From positions 2,931,501 through 2,995,500 of the forward strand of contig OU612070.1 in the NCBI GenBank assembly GCA_914767715.1: a DNA stretch of 64,000 nt. The letters are read 5' to 3'. The DNA comes from Membranipora membranacea. Lineage: Eukaryota > Bryozoa > Gymnolaemata > Cheilostomatida > Membraniporidae. Position numbers and translations under genes: made by a program. The notes beneath the pieces were generated by a model. That model did no database searches, was not told the DNA's origin, and saw only the letters and a program-made list of their open reading frames with translations. Within the stretch, counting starts at the first letter, position 1. Each line of letters begins with the position of its first letter. This document shows positions 13,401 to 23,496 of this stretch, piece after piece.

Positions 13401-16400
13401 TTAGCTTACGACAGGGCAGGTCCAGAAGTGAATCGTACACGAGGCTCCTTTATCTGAGCCGTCCTCAATCAGATTGTGACAGTAGCACCTGAAATAGAGA
13501 GTGGTAACATATTGAATATCCAAAGACTCATGGAAATGTATAGACTAAGTGCTCAGACAGCTTGAGTTTGTGGCATTACATTATCGTACTTTCCTTTCTG
13601 TTAATAACGGTAAGTCGTAAACTTGCACATGCACTTGATTCCATGGAAATACACAATGACTTGGGAATAAAATGTCACAAACCCCAATTTATCAAAATTA
13701 ATTTTGTCCCACTCTTTTAAGATGAGATGCATTATATTTGGTAATACATTAGTTTTATAAACAAATCATTTATTTTACTAGAGCAATTTGAGAGGATTGT
13801 TCTCCAGGTAGGAAGCGATGACATTTGAACATATGTTAAACCGATGATTCAGCCCATTATTTACCATTAGAGATGTGCCAAATCCTGTGTCATATAACAG
13901 GATCACTCCACAGGATAAAAGTATTCTTGTATATCAATTAAGCAGCCGGGTCAAAAGTTTACGGGTTGTAATAGATTATAATTATTCTGATTTTTCTTCA
14001 AGACTATCATTCAGTATGTTCCCTTAATCTTATCGTAGGCGGAATAAAATCTAATAAACTTTTTTGATAATTTTCGCTGAAGATTCAAATCTATTATAAA
14101 GTTACATCCTATTGTATGGTTTGAAGCTGAGAGGTATGTGACTTTACTAACCTATATTGATATATATCCTCTGTGTTGGCGTATTTTTCCCTCTGTAAAG
14201 CTGTATCCTTAAAGTTAACTGATGTACATGAAGCTGCTATCACTATCTGATTCTGAAAAATACGAACGAACACATCTATTAGATACAAGCAAGTTATAGG
14301 CCGCTGCAAGTAACATTCTTTTCCTGCTCAGTAAATGTCAGCTTGTTTGCCTCAGAAGAATTAAGGCCAACTATTATGTGTTTTATTTCCAATGCTTGCA
14401 TTGAGTAGCAAGCATCTAGGAATTCAATTGGATTCGGAACAAACTATTCTGTTGAGTCATAGTCACAGATGATATCTGATGCCAATGATTAATGGAACGT
14501 GAGCAACACAACTATGGCGGCATGGTTGCCTGCCTGCAATTTAGTGTGATCACATTCTTTTCACATCTGAGACAATGCCTGTTTTCTGCTAGGCTTTGCT
14601 GCGTAACTTCAATACAGAAAGGGTTAAATGAGTGAGATGTCTCCCATACCTGTAGACTTGGGGTGAGGTCATAAGAGGGGGCGTAGTTAGTGTACAGATT
14701 ATACAGATCCTGCCCAGCGGATCGTGAGTTCCCGGCGAAGTCGTATGAGCAGAGTTTGGGATTTATCCCTCCTGTTGGTATAAGTGAGGTGAGGTTTTTA
14801 ATATTTTGCTCTTGGCCTATGCTCGACTCTGATAAAGAATCAACCTGTGTAAAATACATGGAAAATTGTTATCCAATACTGCAGTAGTATACTGTATAAG
14901 AGGTACAACAACTTGAGTACAACATAATCAAGTATTAAGTGGAAGATGTTTCTGAGTACAACATTACAATATCAGAAAACTTATCATGAAGCAGGTGACT
15001 CGCTCTCAAAGTCATAAAAGAAGAAAGAAAATATTGGATTATTTATTTTTTTATCAAAAGCTTAGTGTATGAAGCACCGAAATCCGGGGGAGAGTGAAAA
15101 CCTTAAGGATTGAGGCTTACTAAAACATTCAGATACTCACCATGGCGCGGAGTTCGCTGATTCGTTCCTGTAGATCGACAAGTTCTGCTCTGGTATCATT
15201 TTGGGCTGTCAGATAAGCAGGTGCCCCCTCTCTTCCTGTGACAGCTGCTGCAGAATTAGGTAGTGCTGGGGCTTCTGCTGGACTACCTGTTGATCATCCA
15301 AAAGAGATTGTTGGAAAGAAGATGTATGTAGCAGAACAAAGCCAATTATTTTCAGTCAGATCAAGCCTTTCTACCTTGTAAACCTATGATCATATAATAG
15401 AAGTTATACTCTCATTGTTCGCGTACAGATAACTACTAAGACTTTCACAGAGCTCAGCCTACTTGCCAACAAGGAATTTGTCCTCAACTCCCTGATACCA
15501 ACCATTAATCAATTTTATTTTAAATTTTATATTGGCCCAATGATCCACTTGTTATCCATCAATCGTGATAGAATACATGGTATACTATAGATAAGTTGTT
15601 TGATATTTGCTATAATTCCATAGTATTTTTCACTACGGCTTACCGTCATGGAATATGATAATTCTTGAAGCTGTAAGTAGTGTTATAATAAGAGCTGTAC
15701 AGGAAACTATAGTAAGTAGAAGTACCGCTACACAGAGACATCTAACACCTACACAGCAGCGCCCCATATGAGACTGACTCTTAGTAGAGTACAGGGAAGA
15801 CGAATCCCTCTGTGTAGCTGGACTTCCTGTATCACTACTATCCACAAGTATCTGTGTGTCTCCATATAATGGGTTGTTTGTTCTCCTGAGATAAAAGAAA
15901 ATAGATTCATTATGTAACATTAAACTTCAATCTAGTGAAAATAAGAATGTTCATCGTAGGATTGAATATCAAATTTTATAGGTCATCAATTATACTGGCA
16001 ACATTGCATGCATTCTCAAACTGCAGTAATAAAAAAGTTATGTAATGTTTGTTTGCATGCACAATATTTCAGTCATAAGACAATCATATGTGAGAGCATC
16101 AACTCTGGTTCTAGTGTTTACCGCTTCTTCAAAAAGCAGATCAGTTGGAGGGCAAAACCACCATGTCTACACCAAAAATAACCAAATAAGATGCAAAGTT
16201 TGACTTTGTGATAAGATGGGCCACATTTGGAGATAAATATAAATTTATCAATATTGGCTAACCAATTATCAAGTAATTGAACAGCTTTGCTTGTGGTTAC
16301 TTGTTTTTGCACTGAATCTTCAAATAAGTAAGTGCCAAAATGCTCATCTCTACAGTCACAATCCAAAGGGATATCCACCACCAAATGGTTTACATATTAA

Positions 16401-19400
16401 TTGAACCAACCTCAATGACGCAATTTGGGACCATTGACTGCACTTTGGTACATATATTACATGTGATCAGCACTCTACTTTACAAACTCCGAAGGGTTAT
16501 TTTCAGAACATATTCATTCTCTCAGATTAAGTCAAAAAACGCTTACAACAACACAAATGTGCATAATAAAACAGACTGCCACGAGGAGTATGGATATCCT
16601 GAACCTTTAGTCAGAGTGTTTATCATATTAAATAAATTTAAATTGAATCAGATATATCAGATTTAGCTTAGCATTTTCATGTTGATATGTTGCTGATCTT
16701 GGTTACAAAGTTCAAAACATGTAATTTTGCATAATGCAGGGAAAACAAGGCCTTCTATATTGCCAACAAATAGTTGTCCAACAACTAACAGCTACCCACT
16801 TGATTGAATTTTATTAGTCTTTCACAAGGGGAAAATCGTGAACATGCAATATTAACTTTTGATAACTCACTGATGATTTGCACTTGCGTTGTGTGGTAAC
16901 AGTGACTCTGAGCTATGAGTCGTCCCATCTTGTGTGGGCGGTAGTGGCAGCTTGGGTAAATCTGCGTACATCTTATAGGCAGGAATCTCGTCATATATCT
17001 GAGAGTTGGTGACTTCCTGTCTGCCAGCTGAAGTGATCGGTACACGAGGGTTGGGTAGTTTAGGTCGTCTTTGTGCGACTTCTGCACTGCTCTGTGTAAA
17101 TACAGTAATCCAAAATGATAAGGAGCACATATTACTCATGCCATAACCAAACATTGAGCAATAATCAAACAGGAACACAGATTGCTTTTCAGAAAGTCTT
17201 ACGAGTTCGTTGATAGTATTACAATAACAAAATACTATGATTAGATAATGTGAAATCAAGAAAAGAGATTAATTTTGGGACAAGCTGTTCTCACACACTT
17301 TTTTGAAGATGATCTTTGAACAAATTATTTGCGGTTTCAGCTGCACTATCATATTTCATCTATATGCTGCCAAGGGTTCAAAATCCAGAGCAGCCATAAC
17401 CATGTTGTGAAGGTCATAGAACCCAAAGAATGCTAGTCAAAACACCACAAAGAGCCCATAATTGAAACCAGTGAAAATACTAGTCAGAACGCCAGAGAGC
17501 ATATAAGTACCTTATACCAGCCAAAACAAAACTTACATCATTAGTGACAGGCAGTTGAGCGATGCCTGGTGAGCTTGGAGTCAGCGGTGTAGTGACAGCG
17601 GGAGTCTGCTGCTGGTTGTTTAGCGCTGGTAAGACCATACTGGCTATCTGGTGTAAGTGCTGATAGTACTGTAGGGGTATCTGTACAGTATCGTTAGTGT
17701 AAGTATTAGCTGGTGTGAGCGGAGACTGCTGAGGCGATGTACTGTGAATATATAATAATAAGATTTAATCACAGATAGTAAGTTCAAAGAAATGACAAGT
17801 GTGTAATTTAAAACCTTCTTTAATTGACAGTTTTACTTGATTTTTATTTGGAATCAACTTTAGGTTTGCTGCTAGTTCAGAGCTTCACACAATGTGTTGT
17901 GTTATCATATTTGGTTGTGTTGTAACTGAAATTCATGAAATCGTTTAATGAAAGCGTTTCCATGAAAACAAGCAGTAATATTTATCAACAACAAGTGACA
18001 CATTGTGCATTATTACCCAAAATAACCATAATATCCTGGTGTGCTGGGCAAATACAGTACAGTATTTGTAAGCTGTGAAGTATCAACCCCTCAATGACAT
18101 AAATACATGATAATTGCATAACACATGCCGTTGACCACAAGAGCATTACCAAAACATATCATTAAGTTTGGTTGTAAAAAAGTAAAATTTTCACACTTAT
18201 TTCTCATGTATGACACCTTCATGGATGGGAAGCTTTGACCAGAACATAACATTTCTATCATAATGAAACGTAGCATTTTCTTGTCAACAAGAACTACAAG
18301 AAGGGCTTCTAGTATTGACCCATTATTAGGATTTCTGAAAGCTCGCGATTAGGGTGAATTTGAATCAACAGGCGTCTTTAGCATTGGTAGACTTTCTTAT
18401 CTTGTGTCATCGGCAAAATGCAAAAGATGACATTATATAACCAACCTTGATATAACTACTACTTGTTTTGACATTCAGTGTAAGCTAATTACCAGTTTAT
18501 TTTTATCATTTTATGAGCCTTGAGAGGATGTTTTATAGCCTTACCTTCCATTGACTGCAGTGTGTGGGGAGTTCAGTGGTAACATGTTAGGAACTGAACC
18601 GTTATTATTGGACTGTGGATGCTTGAGTTGTCCTCCTCTGGATTGTGGAGAGATGGAGAGATCATCACTGAATGAAGTCTCTAGCTCAGTTCCCACAGCT
18701 GGTTTGTTATGATTAATGGGAGACTGTACAAACCCTCCGTTAATCTGCTGGCCTGGTACTGCTGCTGGGCTAGGAATGTCTGCAACAAAAATATGAAATA
18801 TGATATATCACTCCACATGAAGAACCACAACAGGATCTTATTATTTTGAGCCTTCTTATCATAACCTTAAGGATCAGGTTTGGCAGCGTCCGTCCCTAAA
18901 TTGATTTAACAGCATGAGAAGGAAGGGTGCTAACTGAAGTGATTGAGTGAATGAAAGTTTCTCACTGAGCACTCAAAAGTTCAGATGGTAATATAGGATT
19001 CCGCTCTGGTCGATTAATCCTAATTATATGTTGTGTCAAATTCATCTCAGCTTTGAAGACGCAGACTATGCACTTCATTGTCAGAAATTAAATCACTCAC
19101 TAAGAGAGTACAATTTCATGTCAAGTCTTTTGTGCCTCAATACACAACAATAATACCTGGATCATGAATATCACTGATATTTTTGTGACAAATTTGAAGC
19201 TGTGAGCTCACAAAAGGTTGGGTTGCAGTAATATTTATTCAATATTTGCTCTGAAGGAGCTGTGCAAATTTGACATTTTCTGTGTGAATGGTTTTGAATA
19301 GGCTACCTGTTGATCAGTGCTCCCAGGTATAATCTGGCAAGAGTGATCATGGCTGTTTAGTTATAAGGGCTTTTGGTAAGATTCAACAACACTGAGTAGT

Positions 19401-20527
19401 ATACCATCAAAACAAGCAAGCAACCAACAAGATGCATCCTAGACCTGTAAAGGTACATTGCTTCCAGAAAGCATGGTAGGGGAGAGATAGGTCAATGATG
19501 TGCATTGCTACAGTTTCAGATGCCATCGTGAACTTGGCTTCCAGAGATAATACCATTAAATGCAGGATATCAAGACCACGTAGCTTTTTAATTGTTTTGA
19601 CAGTTTTGGAAAATTCCATCAGCGATATGTAAAGCTGACAACTGTATTTGACCAACTTCTACTGCTGCCACCGCTGGATAATAATATATCCTTTATCTTG
19701 GCCACTGGTTATACCCGTTATGATTGATGATAATTTGATTATTACAGGTCAGTAGTTGAAGTTACAGTCATTGTGTAAACCTCTTGGCCCTGAAAAGGAC
19801 AAGGAGACAGGATCGTTTGTCCCCCCAGTCTTGGGCCTGGTCATAGAGCAAACAACACACTGCTCTCCACATCGACAGAAGTATCAAATGAGGCATGCAA
19901 CAATGAAAGCTGAATATGGTCGAGTGTTACAGAAGCTGCAGTAGCGCTGTAGATCTTGTAACGGAAAAGAGCAGAGAGAATCCTACTGAACTATAGAAGA
20001 TCTGAGTCATTGACTAGTTACTGATAGTTTCTTAATCAGGCAGGGAGGAAATTAATAGTCATTCTGTAACCACAACCTCAGAATTATACAAAAAGCGGAA
20101 GGGTACCTGACCTATTGACTCTCCCAAGGCAAGGATAATGATCGGAGCTTTGACTGTATTACTGAGGAGGCAGGATAATCCAGATAAATTACTGTCTCGG
20201 CCCTGTTGGCTTTTAGCCGCCTATCAGTGATGATTGAGTCTTTAGTTGCAGTCTAGCTACCTACTTGTTGAACCTTTGAGTGAATAGAGGACTAGTTTAG
20301 GATTAAATTATTTAAACCCCTCATTCACACATAAAACCCTATTTACTTACGCCATAACACAGACTAATCCTTGAGAACAACATGATCTAACAGGCAGTGA
20401 TGTTGGGTGGATGTAAATACTATATAGAGCTGATAAACTTACTAGGGAACTGTGGAGGTGAGCCGAGAGGACTCTGACTGACTGATCCCATACTATTCCT
20501 AGGCTCCATGTATCCATTCTGCTCCAT
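13401..20527 (-). CDS. Single-pass membrane protein with tyrosine/proline-rich cytoplasmic domain and a novel Cys-rich C-terminal domain
   Basis: I do not recognise this family. Nine exons join in phase to 505 codons: 20443-20527 (ATG), 18545-18779, 17537-17741, 16871-17091, 15644-15885, 15141-15286, 14650-14844, 14152-14252 and 13401-13488 (TAA). Residues 1-290 are rich in Ser, Pro, Gln and Asn. They include YDEI (208-211), YADL (217-220), an SH3-ligand-like PKLPLPP (221-227) and NPLY (253-256). A hydrophobic TM at about 298-320 follows a CCVGVRCLC cluster (292-300). Beyond it come an Ala/Pro linker, a short heptad-like stretch (LVDLQERISELRAM) and about 110 residues ending in a cysteine pattern with CYCHN and HFWTCP. 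There is no signal peptide, so a type II orientation (N-terminus inside) is inferred. The motifs suggest a signalling receptor or adaptor. It is convergent with the tyrosine phosphatase gene; a functional link is only a guess. Confidence 0.75.
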
Positions 20528-22034
20528 TTTCACTCTCAGTAATCACAGCTTCCAGCTTCTCTATCTTATCCAGCACAGAGTGCTTCGGTTATCCAGCTTC
20601 TGGTTATTACAGAGTTCTGAAAAATTACATATCATAATTTAAACAGGCGCTTGCTTTACCAGACAGAGATAGTCCTACAGCTACACAACTCTTTATTATG
20701 ACGTGTAGGCAGACTACCCGATGTGCACTGCACGTGATGAATGGAGTGCTAATTTAGTAATTATATAGGTAGCAGTCAAAATCAAACAATTCCAACCCAT
20801 TAAATGATTACAGAAGATGAGATTCAGTAAAAATTCTCTCAACTTCAGCAGCAGGGATGTTAGATGGCCCTTGATTATAGTGATAGGTAACAGGCTAGTA
20901 TAATAGTGAGATTAGCAAGCTACAATGCCGACCAACTGAGATGAAATTTAATCCACAGAGTAATTCTAGGGAGGATTAACAAGGTTTTAATATAATTAGG
21001 CTCTACTATAATCGATTTTACAGTCAGTGCTTAGTGCAAAAACTGTGGCCAGGCTTATATACACACTTGACAGTTTTTCTTACTTTTGACCTAATCAGAA
21101 TCATATGGCATCTTCTGGGCACGTTTAAGAGTCAAAATATCCCAAAATTCCGGGCCACTCTCCTTTACGAAAATTTGTGTTTCTCTGTCACGGTATAATT
21201 TGTGTAGTACTTTTTATAATACGATTTGTTTGATAGGATCCTGACACACAATATTATGTACATTGTGGTTTATGAGACTAAGATATTCGTTGATTTTAGG
21301 CCACAATGATCACAATGAGCCAATAACTATGGCTCACAGGCTAACAAAAGATACTAGAAATATAAAGGACGTTTCTAAATTCAACACAGCTTGTCTTCAT
21401 AGAGTGACAGCAATTCAAAGCACAATAGGTTTACACAATTATAGAGGGGTATATAACTGAATAAAAATTCTTATTTGACTAACTACATCCACATGGCACA
21501 CATATAGATGTTTTGGTGCAAATACTCTAACATTTCAAGCTCAATCCATTTATTAGATTAGCACAGACCTTACAATTATAAGGTACAGCCCAGTCATGAG
21601 TAGTGGACAGTGGCAGTGATTAATGAATCATATCCATGAATAAAACAATATATCACCATCATTCAATAGTCTTCAATAGTGACAAATCATTTCCATGTTA
21701 GACATCCGGAAACTTTCATTAATGTTGGCGTTGTTTTGTCCAGATGTTATCCAACTTAGGACTATAGCCCTTCATTTGAGTTCAGACTCAGAGTGAACAC
21801 AAGCCTTTCCGAAACTTTCTCGAGAATGAATGCTAGGCTAGTTTTGAGAGCAAACATGCTCTAATAACTTGTATAATCATGAAGGCACGATTTAGGGTTC
21901 TACAAACTCTAAATACTCGATCAGAACTTGATTAAATGTGTTCTTTCACCTCTCACAGCTGTAAGACTGCCATGATGTTAATATTTATCACTGACCTAAT
22001 GCGTGTTCATGAGATACACTGTCACATCATATGA
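20528..22034. other. Upstream region of the minus-strand membrane-protein gene
   Basis: About 1.5 kb of AT-rich sequence immediately 5' of the ATG at 20527 (minus strand). It should contain the promoter and 5' UTR of that gene. I see no convincing TATA element, no coding exon with flanking splice sites and no mobile-element ends. The open frame at 21263-21460 is short and lacks any recognisable motif. Confidence 0.4.
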
Positions 22035-22173
22035 GACTAACCCATAGGCATCTGGAGTTACAAGCATGTCCAGTATCAACCACCCCCTTTCCCCTTTCCC
22101 TTTCCCTTTCCGAGGGAAAGGGGGTGGTTGATACTGGACATGCTTGTAACTCCAGATGCCTATGGACTAACCC
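22035..22173. mobile_element. Snap-back (foldback) MITE with flanking duplication
   Basis: A 124-bp palindrome occupies 22042-22165. The first 52 bases (starting CCATAGGCATCTGG) are matched exactly by the reverse complement of the other end, with only a short pyrimidine-rich loop of CCCTTT repeats between. The palindrome is flanked by ACTAAC on both sides (22036-22041 and 22166-22171). The duplication can be extended to GACTAACCC if overlap with the ends is allowed. This is the form expected of a foldback MITE. A hairpin sequencing artefact is the alternative, although the flanking duplication argues for transposition. Confidence 0.7.
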
Positions 22174-22296
22174 CTCAGAAAGCTTTTGCCTTGAATAATT
22201 CAATATATAACCGACTATCTAAAAGAAGCTGTATGATCCGATTTCATAAACATCAAAAGAGTATCGTTCCGGTATTCTTTTGATGACTACATAACG

Positions 22297-22538
22297 GGTA
22301 TTTGCCCAATGGAGTGACTGTGGGGCAATGGATAGGGCGTGGGTCTTTCTATCGATAAGTCCCGCGTTCGATTCCTGGTGGTGTCACATGCTCCTGTGCC
22401 ACACCAGTATAGACAGTCTGTAGACCCATACTGATGATACCGGAAACAAATAAACCGAATAACATCTAGGTTTTTCATACGGTATCACAGGGTATGAAGA
22501 CTATAAATGAATGCAAGTTTTACAACAGGTATTTGCCC
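22297..22538 (+). mobile_element. tRNA-derived SINE (family B) with 11-bp target-site duplication
   Basis: The insert 22308-22527 is flanked by perfect GGTATTTGCCC copies (22297-22307 and 22528-22538). Its head resembles a tRNA promoter, with a GGGGCAATGGATAGGGCG A-box region and a GCGTTCGATTCC B box. The tRNA-unrelated body contains ACAGTCTGTAGACCCATA and AAACCGAATAACATCTAGG. The same modules occur in the element at 7055-7294. Target-primed reverse transcription by a LINE partner explains the duplication. It is not a functional tRNA gene because the acceptor stem is not restored after the B box. Confidence 0.85.
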
Positions 22539-23496
22539 CTTCCCATAATGAGCGCACATTGCAACCAGTATCATTAAATTCTCTGGGCAAAGTGATGCAT
22601 CATACAACCTTGTCCATTCGCGTCTTATGGTGTTACTTTGACATCAGTTCTTACCTTGTTTCAGCTTGCAAGTCACCCTCGCATAAATATTGAAGGTTTA
22701 TTTATACCAAAGCAGCAGTATATCCATATGACAGGGGAGAGTAGATGAAGTATGTCCTTAGACTACCATGCCCTGAATTATCTCCTCACTTTGGTTCTGG
22801 TGTGTCTCCAACACTTTGCCTTCCACTTCTTAACTTTCAATACAAGCACATGCAAACGCTTGCCAAGTTATGTTAACATATTGGTATCAAGCCATCATTA
22901 TGTGTCGATAGCTTGATGAACTTCGTTTTGATTGGTCAATATACGATCATGAAATAACTTTGATATTGCCTGATATGAAGAGATAACTCCAAACTGAGTA
23001 AATAAAAATTCATTTTATTATGTGTAAAAACAGTAGAACTATCAAAGATGTATCTCAGATGTTGGTATGATCAGGGAGGGTGTGAGATATCCCACCCTCC
23101 CTGGTATGATGCCTCGAAACTTGAGAGTATCCGAATTTCCACCATCATATCTGGTCATTCATAGTTGGCATATAAGTCTCTCGTTATCAAAAAGAAAACA
23201 TATTTTGTTCAAGATTTGATCAATCAAATCTTGACCAAATAAAGGATGTGCCAAGTAAGGAGACACTGAGCATTTGTATAGGTGTGTGACATTCTCCTTC
23301 CTCAAGTTTGTCTTACTCGTTGCGCATTGACCACTGGCCTATGTATGCACATTACAAACCCATTTTCAGACACCTAATAGAGCATAGTAACTCCCAGCAC
23401 CCACATGTACGCTATAACACAAACCTAAACATCAGTATGAGTGGAGAACATTTACCATCTACCCAGCCCAGCTTTACAAGAGACTTGTTATCATGT

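Noticed and set aside
13401-14650. Direct joining of exon 14650-14844 to 13401-13488 in the minus-strand gene
   Set aside because: The phases do not match (early stop after about 8 residues). The exon at 14152-14252 fits between with correct splice sites and phase and restores the Cys-rich end.
22308-22400. Functional tRNA gene
   Set aside because: A and B boxes are present but the acceptor stem does not close, and the sequence runs into a tRNA-unrelated body flanked by target-site duplications. It is a SINE. The same applies to the heads at 7200-7290, 25950-26036, 27508-27580 and 58424-58500.
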